DNA of 64,000 nt from Hyphobacterium sp. SN044 (GCF_021864465.1 NZ_JAKKUV010000011.1:24094-88093), one strand, 5' to 3'. Counted from the stretch's first letter, positions 48,604-58,305 are shown. Notes: generated from the letters alone by a model not told the origin. Translations and numbers: made by a program.

Positions 48604-51102
48604 ATGGACGACGCCGCGCGCCTGCCCCGACTTCCCGACGCCTTCGAGCGCTGGTTCGCCGCGCGCGGCTGGGCGCCGCGTGCGCACCAGCTGGAAATGC
48701 TTGACGCTGCGGAGAAGGGCGAAGACGCGCTGCTGATCGCGCCAACGGGCGGGGGCAAGACGCTGGGCGGTTTCCTGCCGAGCCTGGTCGAGCTGCACGC
48801 CCGGGTCCAGCAGGAGGGCAAGGACCGGCCGCACCGGCTGCATACGCTCTATCTGTCGCCCTTGAAGGCGCTGTCGGTCGACGTGGCGCGCAATCTGATG
48901 ACCCCGGTCGAGGAGATGGGGCTGGGTCTGAGGATCGAGACCCGAACCGGCGACACGCCGGTCTCCAAGCGCCAGCGACAGCGCGAGAAGCCGCCGGACA
49001 TATTGTTGACCACGCCGGAACAGCTCGCCCTGTTCACGGCCTCGCCCAATGCCGAGGCCTTCTTCGCCGATATGCGGCGGATCGTGGTCGATGAAGTCCA
49101 TGCGCTGGCGCCGCAGAAGCGCGGCGACCTTTTGAGCCTCGGCCTGTCGACGCTCGCGGCGTGGGCCCCGCAGGCGCGGCGCGCGGGGCTGAGCGCCACG
49201 ATTGCCGACGAGGGCGGACTGGCGCGCTGGATCACACCGCAGTCCGGTGGGGCGGCGCGTTTCGCGCGTATCGTGCGCGGCGGTCCCGGACCAGCGCCCG
49301 AGGTGGAAATCCTCGAGACCGAGGACCGCATCCCGTGGGCCGGGCATTACGGCCGCCACATCATCGCGAAGATCTACGAGCGCATTCAGGACGCGCGCAT
49401 GGCGCTGATCTTCGTGAACACACGCGCCCAGGCCGAAGCGACCTTCCAGGAGCTCTGGCGCATCAACGAAGACGGGCTCGCCATCGCGCTGCATCACGGC
49501 TCGCTGGCGGCAGAACAGCGCCGCAAGGTCGAGGCAGCGATGGCGGCGGGCAAGCTGAAGGCCGTGGTCTGCACCTCGACGCTCGATCTCGGGATCGACT
49601 GGGGTGATGTCGATCTGGTGCTGCAGCTGGGCGCGCCGAAGGGATCCTCCCGGCTGATCCAGCGACTGGGGCGGTCGAATCACCGGCTCGACCTGCCGTC
49701 GCGCGCCGTGCTCGCGCCAACGAACCGGTTCGAATATCTCGAATGCACCGCGGCGCGGGACGCGGTGACCGAAGGCGTGCTCGACGGCGACCGCTTGACT
49801 GCCGGCAAGCTGGATGTGCTCGCCCAGCACATCATGAGCCGGGCCTGCGGCGAGGCGGTCGATGCCGACCGGCTCTATGCCGAAATCCGCTCGGCCGCGC
49901 CGTATGCCGATCTCGACCGGGCGACCTTCGACCGCGTGTTCGAATTCGACGCCACGGGCGGTTATGCGCTGAAGACCTATGACCGCTTCCGCAAGCTGAT
50001 CCACGGCAAGGACGGGCTGTGGCGGGTGCGCGATCCGCGCACGGCGCAGCGCCACCGGATGAATATCGGCACGATCATCGAGTCCGAAATGCTGAATGTC
50101 CGCCTCTCGTCCGGCGGGCGCGGCGGGCGGGTGCTGGGCCAGATCGAGGAATGGTTCATCGAACAGCTCGCGCCGGGCGACAGCTTCGTCTTCGGGGGGG
50201 AAATCCTCGCTTTCGTGGGTCTCAATGAGACCGATGCGCTGGTGCGGAAATCCTCCGACGATGCGCCGCGCGTGCCGACCTATAATGGCGGCAAGTTCCC
50301 GCTCTCGACCTATCTCGCCGCCCGCGTCCGGGCACTGACGCACGACCGGTCGCAATGGGCGGGCCTGCCGGAACAGGTGCGCGAATGGCTGGAATTGCAG
50401 GCCTTCCGCTCACGTCTGCCGGGGCCGGACGAATTGCTGGTCGAGAGCTTCCCCCGGCATGGCCGCTTCTATCTCGTCTGCTATCCGTTCGAGGGGCGGC
50501 TGGCGCACCAGACGCTCGGCATGCTGCTGACGCGGCGGCTTGAACGCCTGCGGAAACGCCCGCTCGGCTTCGTCGCGAACGAATACGCGCTGACCGTCTG
50601 GGGGCTCAGCGACATGGCCGATCTCGATCTCGACGACCTCTTTGCCGAGGACATGCTGGGCGACGATCTTGACGCCTGGCTCGCCGAAAGCCCGCTGATG
50701 AAGCGGACGTTCGGGCGCTGCGCGGTGATCGCTGGCCTCATCCAGAGGAAGATGCCGGGCCATGAGAAGACGTCGCGGCAGGTCAGCTTCTCGGCCGACC
50801 TGATCTATGACGTGCTGCGCCAGCACGAGCCCGATCACATCCTGTTGCAGGCGGCGTGGGAGGATGCCGGGACGGGGTTGCTTGATATTCGCCGCCTGGG
50901 CGACGCGCTGCGCCGTGTGCAGGGGCGCATCGTCCACGAAGCGCTGGGCCGCGTCTCGCCGCTCGCCGTGCCGGTGATGCTCGAGATCGGCAAGGAACCG
51001 GTCTTCGGCGAGGCGCATGACAGCATTCTGTCGTCGATCTCGGAGGAGGACCTGATCGCCGAGGCGATGGGACGGGACCAGGGGTGGGCCAGTCCAGGTT
51101 GA
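48604..51102 (+). CDS. Lhr-type DEXH helicase (ligase-associated group)
   Basis: The 832-aa protein has superfamily 2 helicase motifs: APTGGGKTLGGF (Walker A), VVDEVHALAPQKRG, GLSATIAD and VCTSTLDLGIDWGDVDLVLQ. An Lhr-type C-terminal half follows. Length and sequence fit the 'ligase-associated DNA damage response DEXH box helicase' group, which usually travels with a LigB-type ligase, an exonuclease and PdeM. PdeM lies 0.9 kb downstream. Ligase and exonuclease are not in the window. It probably acts in DNA repair. Confidence 0.93.
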   Translation: MDDAARLPRLPDAFERWFAARGWAPRAHQLEMLDAAEKGEDALLIAPTGGGKTLGGFLPSLVELHARVQQEGKDRPHRLHTLYLSPLKALSVDVARNLMTPVEEMGLGLRIETRTGDTPVSKRQRQREKPPDILLTTPEQLALFTASPNAEAFFADMRRIVVDEVHALAPQKRGDLLSLGLSTLAAWAPQARRAGLSATIADEGGLARWITPQSGGAARFARIVRGGPGPAPEVEILETEDRIPWAGHYGRHIIAKIYERIQDARMALIFVNTRAQAEATFQELWRINEDGLAIALHHGSLAAEQRRKVEAAMAAGKLKAVVCTSTLDLGIDWGDVDLVLQLGAPKGSSRLIQRLGRSNHRLDLPSRAVLAPTNRFEYLECTAARDAVTEGVLDGDRLTAGKLDVLAQHIMSRACGEAVDADRLYAEIRSAAPYADLDRATFDRVFEFDATGGYALKTYDRFRKLIHGKDGLWRVRDPRTAQRHRMNIGTIIESEMLNVRLSSGGRGGRVLGQIEEWFIEQLAPGDSFVFGGEILAFVGLNETDALVRKSSDDAPRVPTYNGGKFPLSTYLAARVRALTHDRSQWAGLPEQVREWLELQAFRSRLPGPDELLVESFPRHGRFYLVCYPFEGRLAHQTLGMLLTRRLERLRKRPLGFVANEYALTVWGLSDMADLDLDDLFAEDMLGDDLDAWLAESPLMKRTFGRCAVIAGLIQRKMPGHEKTSRQVSFSADLIYDVLRQHEPDHILLQAAWEDAGTGLLDIRRLGDALRRVQGRIVHEALGRVSPLAVPVMLEIGKEPVFGEAHDSILSSISEEDLIAEAMGRDQGWASPG

Positions 51103-51139
51103 TCCCGGGACCAATCCGGGGCATCAATCGTTCATTATG

Positions 51140-51190
51140 ATCCAGTGACCTGATCCGTCATTCCCGCGCAGGCGGGAATCCAGATGTCCA
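51140..51190. repeat. short REP-like palindrome
   Basis: CATTCCCGCGCAGGCGGGAA is the widespread alphaproteobacterial palindrome type. It lies in the gap before the acetyltransferase gene. Confidence 0.55.
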
Positions 51191-51253
51191 GCCCGGACTG
51201 GACCTCCGCCTCCGCGGAGGTGACGCCGTAACTGACGCACTCCCATTCCAGAA

Positions 51254-51904
51254 ATGAGCTTTCCCATGCACGGACCCGATCCGATGAACCCCCATCCCAT
51301 GCCCGGATTTCCGCGGGTGTGTTTCCTGAAACCGGTGATCACCCGCTCCAATATCGAGGTGGGCGAATACACCTATTACGACGATCCTGACGAGCCGGAA
51401 CGCTTCGAGGACCGCAATGTCCTCTACCATTACGACTTCACCGGCGACCGGCTGGTGATCGGCCGGTATTGCGCGCTGGCGACCGGCGTCCGCTTCATCA
51501 TGAATGGTGCCAACCACGCCCTTGGCGGGGTCACGACCTATCCTTTCCAGATCTTCGGGTCGGGCTGGGAGGCGGGCTTCGATCCGGAAAGTCTCGACAG
51601 TGGCTATCGCGGCGACACGGTCGTCGGCCACGATGTCTGGATCGGGACGCAGGCGGTGATCATGCCGGGCGTGACCATCGGACATGGAGCGATCGTCGGC
51701 TCGTATTCGGTCGTCACGAAGGACGTGCCGCCCTATGCCATCGTCGCGGGCAATCCGGCGGAGGTCCGCAAGATGCGCTTCGACGCAAAGGCGGTGGCGG
51801 CGTTGCTCGACATTGCCTGGTGGGACTGGCCGGCCGACAAGGTGACGCGCAATCTCGATGCCCTCCGCAGCGGAGATGTGGAGAGGCTGCGCGCCGCGCG
51901 TTGA
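51254..51904 (+). CDS. CatB-related xenobiotic O-acetyltransferase
   Basis: The 216-aa left-handed beta-helix protein has hexapeptide repeats and the Xat signature: the active-site His in NGANHALGGVTTYPF, VVGHDVWIGTQAVIMPGVTI and AIVAGNPAEV. Relatives include Vat and type B chloramphenicol acetyltransferases. Many chromosomal members have sugar or other natural substrates, so resistance should not be assumed. It lies between the two DNA-repair genes. Confidence 0.92.
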   Translation: MSFPMHGPDPMNPHPMPGFPRVCFLKPVITRSNIEVGEYTYYDDPDEPERFEDRNVLYHYDFTGDRLVIGRYCALATGVRFIMNGANHALGGVTTYPFQIFGSGWEAGFDPESLDSGYRGDTVVGHDVWIGTQAVIMPGVTIGHGAIVGSYSVVTKDVPPYAIVAGNPAEVRKMRFDAKAVAALLDIAWWDWPADKVTRNLDALRSGDVERLRAAR

Positions 51905-51965
51905 CGGGGCGGGCCGAAGCGGCGAGTTTCGGACCCGGAACAAAAGCGAACGAACGGGCTGGCCA

Positions 51966-52670
51966 GTGGCCGAGGCGATGGCATTCGAGGACCGCTCCGC
52001 ATGGAGCCTGTCGGGGGTGGAGGCCATCGCCGACCGGTCGGGCGCGCTCTACCTGCCGGGCGAGCGCGTCCTCGCCGTCGCCGATCTGCATTTCGAAAAG
52101 GGCTCGGCCTTCGCGGCGAAGGGGATTTTCCTGCCGCCCTACGACACGCGGGCGACGCTGACCCGGCTGGCCGAAGTGATCGCGCGGCTGAAACCCCGCA
52201 CGTTGATCGCGCTGGGTGACAGCTTCCACGATCTCGGGGCCGATGGCCGGATGGACGAGGCCGACGCAGACACGCTTGCCGCGCTGGTCCGGTCCGTCGC
52301 TGACTGGGTCTGGATCGAGGGCAATCACGACCCGGTACCGCCGCCGCGCTTTGGTGGGTCCATCGCCGGTGAATTGTCGCTGGGGCCGTTGACCTTCCGG
52401 CATGAGCCGGCGGGTGGGGTGGGAGAGGTGGCAGGCCACCTCCACCCTTGCGCGAAGGTGTCGGGCAATGGCCGGACGCTGCGGGCGCGGTGTTTCGCCA
52501 GCGACGGCAACCGCGCGGTTCTGCCCTCCTTCGGGGCCTTCACCGGCGGGCTGAATGTGCGTGATGCGGCCTTCGCAAAGGTGTTCGGGTGCTGCCCGGA
52601 CGCCTGGGTGATCGGGCGGCGGACCGTCTACCCGATTGCGGCGCGGCGTCTGCTTCCCGACCGGCGCTAG
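51966..52670 (+). CDS. pdeM: PdeM-type metallophosphoesterase (ligase-associated)
   Basis: The 234-aa protein has the calcineurin-like motifs DLHFEKGSAF, GDSFHD, EGNHDP and AGHLHP. It matches the 'ligase-associated DNA damage response endonuclease PdeM' group. Together with the Lhr-type helicase it forms part of a known repair gene set. GTG at 51966 or ATG at 51978 may be the start. It ends in a CTAG shared with the stop of the convergent DUF3429 gene. Confidence 0.9.
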   Translation: MAEAMAFEDRSAWSLSGVEAIADRSGALYLPGERVLAVADLHFEKGSAFAAKGIFLPPYDTRATLTRLAEVIARLKPRTLIALGDSFHDLGADGRMDEADADTLAALVRSVADWVWIEGNHDPVPPPRFGGSIAGELSLGPLTFRHEPAGGVGEVAGHLHPCAKVSGNGRTLRARCFASDGNRAVLPSFGAFTGGLNVRDAAFAKVFGCCPDAWVIGRRTVYPIAARRLLPDRR

Positions 52671-53110
52671 ACGTTCAGGACGATCATCACGGCGGCCGAG
52701 AAGACCGCCCCGAAGCTGAGCATCAGGCGGAGACGGCCATACCACTCCGGCCAGGTGCCATCCTTCGCGCCGCGCCAGTCCCAGAAGAAGATCAGCGCAA
52801 AGGCCAGGATCAACCCGGCCCAGGCGATCTGCTTGTAGCCGCCGAGATGCGCGGCGACCGCCAGCCAGCCCCCGAGCGACGGGAGAATGGCGAGGGTCAG
52901 TTCGCGCGCCCTTGGCACCGCCATGGCGTGGACGACTTCACGCCCCCACCTCGTCCCTCCCAGAAAGGACAGGATGACGGCCGCATACAGCGTGAAGGCG
53001 ATCTCGGCGCGGCCCGCGTCCGGCCCTTCGGCGAACAGACGCCAGATCACCGGGGCGTAGAAGGGAATGAGACCGGCAAGGCCGAGCCACAAGGCGGGGG
53101 CAGGGATCAT
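52667..53110 (-). CDS. DUF3429 membrane protein
   Basis: The 147-aa protein has about five membrane helices and the DUF3429 pattern: LWLGLAGLIPFYAPVI, AAVILSFLGGTRWG and the later FFWDWRGAKDGTWPEWYGRL. The ATG at 53110 starts the first helix. Function is unknown. It is the last gene of the PodJ-like/TSUP/TIGR02186 run. Confidence 0.88.
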   Translation of the reverse strand: MIPAPALWLGLAGLIPFYAPVIWRLFAEGPDAGRAEIAFTLYAAVILSFLGGTRWGREVVHAMAVPRARELTLAILPSLGGWLAVAAHLGGYKQIAWAGLILAFALIFFWDWRGAKDGTWPEWYGRLRLMLSFGAVFSAAVMIVLNV

Positions 53111-53130
53111 GACGGAACTCCGCTTTCTCG

Positions 53131-53946
53131 TCAGCGGCGGTTGAAGATAGCGGCTGCGGCCCATCCGAAAAGGACGGCGAGCGCGGCGCATACCAGGCCG
53201 TAGAGCCAGGCATGCTGATGGGCGAATTCGTAGATGATGCGTTCAAGGCCGGCCTTGCGCACTTCCAGCGTCACCGAGCGGTCCGCCACGGCACGGCCAT
53301 TGCGAAACAGGTAGACATCAACCGTGTAGTCGCCGACGGGCGTGCGCGGGGGCAGGGTGACCTTGGCCCGGAACAGGCCGCCATCCAGTAGATCGACGCC
53401 CTGGAAGGTTTCCGCGAACAGCGCTTCGCGCCGGCGGTTGCGTGCGATTGCGGCGCGGTATTCCGCGATCTCCGCCCCGATCTCGCTGACGGTGACCTCG
53501 ACGCCGAAGCGGACTTCCTGACGCTCCGTTTCCGGGGCGTCGAGCCGCAAATGGTCGAGGCCGATGCCTTCGCGGCGCAGCGCGGAGAAGGCGCCGACTT
53601 CCGACAGGGGCCGCGTCGAGGCGACGGTGTAGTAGGACGGCACGTCCTCGAAATGGACCGGTGCCATATTCACCCAGACGCCGAGCACCCGGCTCTGGCG
53701 CATCACGCGGAGATCTTCCTGCGGCCCGCGCACCACGATCACGATATCGTCGCTCTCGCGCATGCCCTGGGCCGCGCCGAAAAGGATGAGCTGCGTGCCG
53801 GCGAAGTCCGACCGGATGTCGACGCGTTCCTGGGTGAGCGCCGCAACGATCGCCGGGCCGTCGGCCGCGGGCTGTTCGGCCTCGTCCTGAGCACCTGCGC
53901 GCGGGGCAAGTGCCAGCAGGGTGAGGAGGGCGAGCCAGTATCTCAT
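53131..53946 (-). CDS. TIGR02186-family exported membrane protein
   Basis: The 271-aa protein has a signal peptide (cleaved near APRAGAQ), a beta-rich periplasmic domain with ERVDIRSDFAGTQLILFGA and VVVRGPQEDLRVMRQSRVLG, and one C-terminal membrane helix. This is the TIGR02186 family, found in alphaproteobacteria next to TSUP permeases, as here (ATGA overlap at 53943-53946). It is probably a partner of the permease. Confidence 0.9.
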   Translation of the reverse strand: MRYWLALLTLLALAPRAGAQDEAEQPAADGPAIVAALTQERVDIRSDFAGTQLILFGAAQGMRESDDIVIVVRGPQEDLRVMRQSRVLGVWVNMAPVHFEDVPSYYTVASTRPLSEVGAFSALRREGIGLDHLRLDAPETERQEVRFGVEVTVSEIGAEIAEYRAAIARNRRREALFAETFQGVDLLDGGLFRAKVTLPPRTPVGDYTVDVYLFRNGRAVADRSVTLEVRKAGLERIIYEFAHQHAWLYGLVCAALAVLFGWAAAAIFNRR

Positions 53947-54878
53947 ACCTGCGGCCGCCCGAGCGAAATGATGTTGAACAGGTCTTCCGGGGTCGCGACG
54001 AGATCCCAGCCGACCTTGAGGCAGACGGCGATGACCAGCACGGCGAGCGCGACGCGCAATTCCTCGGCGCGGATATTCCGGCCCGCGCGGGCCCCCAATT
54101 GCGCCCCGACGACCCCGCCGACGATCAGGGCCAGGGCGAGAACGATGTCGACCGTCTGGTTCTGACCGGCCTGAAGGATGGTGGTCAGAAGCGTGACAAA
54201 GAGGATCTGGAACAGGGAGGTGCCGATGACGACATTCGTCGGCATGCGCAGGAGGTAGATCATCGCCGGCACCATGATGAAACCGCCGCCGACACCCATG
54301 ATCGCGGTCAGCGTGCCGACGAAAGCGCCGATCACGACCGGCGGAATGACCGAGAGGTAGAGGCCGGACTTCGGGAAGCGCGTCTTGAAGGGCAGGCGAT
54401 CGATCCAGCGCCGCTTTCGGCGCGCCGCCCGGTTCGTGGTGGACCTGGTCCCGCGATACCGGCGAATGAGGGCGTTGACGCTCTCGATCAGCATCAGCGT
54501 GCCGATCGTGCCGAGAAAGCCGACATAGCAGAGCGAGATGATCAGATCGATCTGACCGAGCGCCTGCAGATATCCGAAAATCTGGACGCCCGCGAACGCC
54601 CCGGCCATGCCGCCGACGAGCAACAGCCCGCCCATCTTCAGGTCCAGCGTGCCGCGCCGCCAGTGCGCGATCGCGCCCGAGGCGGAGGAGGCGGCAATCT
54701 GGTTGGCCTGGGTCGACACGGCCACGGCGGGCGGGATGCCGATGAAGATCAGGAGCGGCGTCATCAGGAAGCCGCCGCCGACGCCGAACATGCCTGACAG
54801 GAAGCCCACTCCGACGCCAAGGCTCAGCAATAGCAGGAGGTTTACGGAGATCTCGGCGATGGGCAGATAGACCTGCAC
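53943..54878 (-). CDS. TSUP (TauE/SafE) family permease
   Basis: The 311-aa membrane protein has the duplicated TSUP motif: GMFGVGGGFLMTPLLIF in the first half and AIMGVGGGFIMVPAMIY in the second, with about eight helices. Relatives export sulfite, sulfoacetate or other sulfur organics. The GTG at 54878 lies six bases after the stop of the PodJ-like gene and has AGGGATAGGGG upstream. A longer frame would overlap that gene deeply. Confidence 0.92.
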   Translation of the reverse strand: MQVYLPIAEISVNLLLLLSLGVGVGFLSGMFGVGGGFLMTPLLIFIGIPPAVAVSTQANQIAASSASGAIAHWRRGTLDLKMGGLLLVGGMAGAFAGVQIFGYLQALGQIDLIISLCYVGFLGTIGTLMLIESVNALIRRYRGTRSTTNRAARRKRRWIDRLPFKTRFPKSGLYLSVIPPVVIGAFVGTLTAIMGVGGGFIMVPAMIYLLRMPTNVVIGTSLFQILFVTLLTTILQAGQNQTVDIVLALALIVGGVVGAQLGARAGRNIRAEELRVALAVLVIAVCLKVGWDLVATPEDLFNIISLGRPQV

Positions 54879-54883
54879 CGCCC

Positions 54884-57800
54884 CTATCCCTGACCGGCGC
54901 GCTCGAGCCGGCCGATCAGAACTGCATCGATTTGCCCGGTGGGCGTGATCCCCGCATCGCGTTCGAAGTCGCGCACGGCATTGACGGTCTGTGCGCCGGC
55001 CACGCCATCTGCGGGTCCGGGCTGATAGCCCAGCGCGGCGAGAAGCTCCTGCGCCTGACGCACCATGGCCGGGGTCGTGGTTTGCGGCTGACCCCAAGGG
55101 GTGGCGGCGTAGTTGCCGTTGGCTTCCTCGTCGATCGGACGCGGCGTGAATCCGGCGATGACGGCGTCGGCTTCCTCGCGCGCGGCGTCGGACAGGGAGG
55201 AGCGAATCCGGTTGGCCTGGGCTTGCGCACCGTCGTCGCCGCCGGCCGCCGCGATCGAATACCAGGCATAGGCATCGGGTGCGCTCTGCGGTACGCCGAG
55301 CCCGCGCTCAAACAGGATGGCCAGGTTGAACTGGCTGTCGGTCATGCCGTGCAGCGCGGCCTGCTCGAACCAGTGGGCGGCCTGGTCCCAGTCCTGCGGC
55401 GCGCCAGAGCCGGACGAATACATCACACCCATATTGTGCATGGCGCGGCGGTGCCCCGCCGTGGCGGCCATCTCGGTCCAGCGGCGGGCTTCTTCGAGGT
55501 CCGCCGTCACGCCTTCGCCGCGTTCCAGCATCTTGGCGTAGCGGTATTGCGCAGCCGGAACACCCTGTTCGGCGGCGCGCCGCATCAGCACTGCAGCCCC
55601 TTCCGCGTCACCGGCTTCGATCTGCTGCAGGGCCAGCTGGTAGCGCGCGACGGGGTCACCGTCGGCGGCGGCTTCGTTCAGCGTACGCGGGCGGCTGACC
55701 GGCGGGATGGAATTGTCGAGCGAGGCGACCTGGTTGCGCGGCGCATCCTCGGCCGTGGCATTCCGGACCGGCTCCTCGGCAGGCGCAACGTTCTGTGCCG
55801 GTGCGTCGACCTCGGCTGCGGCGACGCCGGAGTCCGGATTGGCCACGATTTCGGCTTCAGGGCCGGACGCCGGCGGCGTGGCCGTCGCGGCGCCTTCCAT
55901 CTCCGGCGGATTGTCACCCATCAGTGCTGCGGCAAGCGCGGCCTCGTCGAGTGTCGCTTCGCGCGTCGGACGATCGCCTGTCATGCTGTCGAAGACCAGA
56001 ACACCCGCCGCGCCTGCAATGGCGATGAAGCCGGCGACGCTCAGCGCGATGACCAGCGAGCGGCCGCGGCCACCGCCATTCTGCGGCGAGCCGTAATCCG
56101 AATAGCCGGGATTGGCGCCGACGCGGTTGCGCGCCGCGGCCAGGAAATCGGCGTCGGCGGTCGCGCCGATGCGTGCCGGGCGGCGCGGTTCGGGCCTCGG
56201 CGCTTCCTCGACCGGAGAAGGGCGTTCCTCGCGGCGCGCGCGGGCGGGACGCGGTGCCGGCTCTTCCTGCCATTCCGGTTCGGCCGGAGCCTCGACGCGG
56301 TGTTCGCTGCGCGCGTCGCGGCGCGCCTCAGCCTGCGGTGCGGGCCGGGTTTCAGGTTGCGGATCGGCTTGCGGCCGGGTTTGCGGTTCGGGCGCGGAAT
56401 AACGCGTGCTCTCCGCCGTGCTGGTCCACGCCGAGCCGGAGTCCTCGGTGATCAGGAAGGGGTCTTCCTCATCCTCGTCCGACCCCATCGGCGTTTCCGC
56501 CTCCGGCGGCGGGGCCAGCGGCGTATCGAAATCCGGGACTTCGCGTGCGGAGCGCGCGGGGGAGGGGATCGGGGCCGGTTCGGGTTCCGGTTCGGGCTCA
56601 GCAGCGGTGCGGGCCTGCTCGATCGCCTCGAGCCGGTCGGCGAGCGCATTCATAGCCCGCTGGACCGGCGTCAGTGCTTCCTCCGTCTCCTGACGGGCCG
56701 CGCTCAACCGTTCGCCGATCCCGGCGAGGGCTTCCTTGATACGCTCGGCAGTGCGTTCCTCGCTGCGCATGAGGCGCGCTTCCAGATCGTCCTCGGTGGC
56801 GCGGGCGCGTTCCATCTTCTCCAGCGCCTCGGTCATGCGCTTGCTGGAGGCTTCGATGGCGGCGGCGGATTTCTGCTCGGATTCGGCAACTCGCTCGGTC
56901 AGCGACTGGCCGAGACGGGCAATCTCATCGCCCATCTGCTTGATGCCGGCGCGGCTTTCGTCGCGCACCGCGTCGAGGCGGCGGTCGAGTTCGCGTTCGC
57001 TGCGGTTGTCGCGCTCGCGGTCGTTCAGCTGGCGCTCGTGATCGCGCAGACGGTCGTCCATGACCCGGGCGAGGCGAGTGATCTCGATGCCGATCTTGGA
57101 GAGGGCTTCGCTGTGCCGTGTCTCGGACTCGGCGATGCGGCGTTCGGTGGCCTTCAGCTGCTGTTCGAACCGGTCGGGAGTGCGGTCGTGTTCGAGGCGT
57201 TCGATCTGACGCGCGAAGTCGGCGCGCGTGTCGGAGACGATGCGGGCGACTTCGTCGGCGAAGCGGTCGAAGCGCTGGTTCAGCCCGTCGGGATCGTTCG
57301 AACTGGCGCGGGCCTCGACGGCGCGCAGCCGGGTATCGAGCCGCACGACGGATTCGTCGATCGTGCGTGCGGCGTCATGGGACAGGCCCTCGGTCGCTTC
57401 GAGCCGGCGGCGGAGCCGGTCGATCGCATTGTGCAGGCCGTTCAGGGCTTCGCCGGCAAGACGTTCGCGGTCGCCGGAGCGCTTCAGATCGGCGTCGAGC
57501 GCCTGACTGCGGGATTCCAGCGCGGTGAGCTTTTCCGAGAGGGTGCGGGCGGTCTCGTCGGCGCGGCGGGCCAGTTCACCGGTCTCGTGCAACTGCCGGC
57601 CGGTTTCCGTCTCGGTTCGGTAGAGCCGGCTGGCGAGGCGTCCGAATGCGGTTTCCAGCGCCTTCGTGGTTTCCGGCGCGAGTTCGACACCCTTGTCTTC
57701 AAGGCGTTTGACACGGTGCGCCAGTGCCTCGGCAACAGACCGCGCGCGTTCTACGGCCTCGCGCGTCTTGCGGCTTTCCTCGCCATAACCCTTTTCGGCG

Positions 57801-58135
57801 GCTTCCAGCCGTTCGTTGAGGGTTTCGAGCGTGGTGTCGATGTCTTCCAGCGCCTCGGCGGAGGACATTTCACTGCTCTCGAGGCGCTGCGAGAGACGGT
57901 CCACCATGCCGCGCAACAGGGCTTCGCCTTCGTCGGACCGCTGGGAAAAGCCGGGGAAGGCCTCGAGGCTCTGTTCCCAGGCGGGCGTGTCGGGATCGTC
58001 GGTGGAGCCATCGTCGAGGATGACGCGGTTCAACCATTCGCCAAGCGTCATGCCTTCGCGCCGGGCGGCCGTTTTGGCCCTCGCGCGGGCGCGGGGATCA
58101 ATCCCCTTTACGCTCCACGGTCCCCCGGACGACAT
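54884..58135 (-). CDS. podJ: PodJ-like polar localization protein (coiled coil, Sel1, PG-binding)
   Basis: PodJ organises the flagellar/piliated pole in Caulobacter and recruits the PleC kinase. The 1083-aa protein begins with the PodJ signature WSVKGIDPRARARAKTAARR ending in GMTLGEWLN. It continues with a long coiled coil (about 80-510), a Pro/acidic linker, one membrane helix (about 693-715), four Sel1 repeats in the periplasmic part (about 830-985) and a C-terminal peptidoglycan-binding domain. ATG 58135 is used; GTG 58144 is possible. Candidate CtrA boxes lie upstream. Confidence 0.88.
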   Translation of the reverse strand: MSSGGPWSVKGIDPRARARAKTAARREGMTLGEWLNRVILDDGSTDDPDTPAWEQSLEAFPGFSQRSDEGEALLRGMVDRLSQRLESSEMSSAEALEDIDTTLETLNERLEAAEKGYGEESRKTREAVERARSVAEALAHRVKRLEDKGVELAPETTKALETAFGRLASRLYRTETETGRQLHETGELARRADETARTLSEKLTALESRSQALDADLKRSGDRERLAGEALNGLHNAIDRLRRRLEATEGLSHDAARTIDESVVRLDTRLRAVEARASSNDPDGLNQRFDRFADEVARIVSDTRADFARQIERLEHDRTPDRFEQQLKATERRIAESETRHSEALSKIGIEITRLARVMDDRLRDHERQLNDRERDNRSERELDRRLDAVRDESRAGIKQMGDEIARLGQSLTERVAESEQKSAAAIEASSKRMTEALEKMERARATEDDLEARLMRSEERTAERIKEALAGIGERLSAARQETEEALTPVQRAMNALADRLEAIEQARTAAEPEPEPEPAPIPSPARSAREVPDFDTPLAPPPEAETPMGSDEDEEDPFLITEDSGSAWTSTAESTRYSAPEPQTRPQADPQPETRPAPQAEARRDARSEHRVEAPAEPEWQEEPAPRPARARREERPSPVEEAPRPEPRRPARIGATADADFLAAARNRVGANPGYSDYGSPQNGGGRGRSLVIALSVAGFIAIAGAAGVLVFDSMTGDRPTREATLDEAALAAALMGDNPPEMEGAATATPPASGPEAEIVANPDSGVAAAEVDAPAQNVAPAEEPVRNATAEDAPRNQVASLDNSIPPVSRPRTLNEAAADGDPVARYQLALQQIEAGDAEGAAVLMRRAAEQGVPAAQYRYAKMLERGEGVTADLEEARRWTEMAATAGHRRAMHNMGVMYSSGSGAPQDWDQAAHWFEQAALHGMTDSQFNLAILFERGLGVPQSAPDAYAWYSIAAAGGDDGAQAQANRIRSSLSDAAREEADAVIAGFTPRPIDEEANGNYAATPWGQPQTTTPAMVRQAQELLAALGYQPGPADGVAGAQTVNAVRDFERDAGITPTGQIDAVLIGRLERAGQG

Positions 58136-58177
58136 ACGAATCACACTCCCCGCCTTTTGGCAGACCGTATCCAGCGG

Positions 58178-58194
58178 TTAATTTAGTGTAAACC
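58178..58194 (-). promoter_or_regulatory. CtrA-like box upstream of podJ
   Basis: On the minus strand GGTTTACACTAAATTAA reads TTTA-N7-TTAA, one mismatch from the CtrA consensus, 43-59 bases before the start. Confidence 0.45.
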
Positions 58195-58290
58195 AACCGG
58201 GCTGCCCCAAGATGTGGTGTTTCCACACCTCATTCCCGGGACGGGTCCGCCGACAACTCCGCGCAACGAGGTTAATGACAAGTGCGCCGG

Positions 58291-58305
58291 TTAACGTGCG
58301 GTAAA
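58291..58305. promoter_or_regulatory. second CtrA-like box upstream of podJ
   Basis: TTAACGTGCGGTAAA is TTAA-N7-TAAA. Further GGTTAA half-sites lie at 58271 and 58311. The 58145-58311 gap is AT-rich only at these points. Confidence 0.35.

Noticed and set aside
54932-58186. 1084-codon open frame opposite the PodJ-like gene
   Set aside because: It is antisense to a gene with a clear family signature, coiled coil and Sel1 repeats; the translation is Arg/Gly/Phe-rich without domains.
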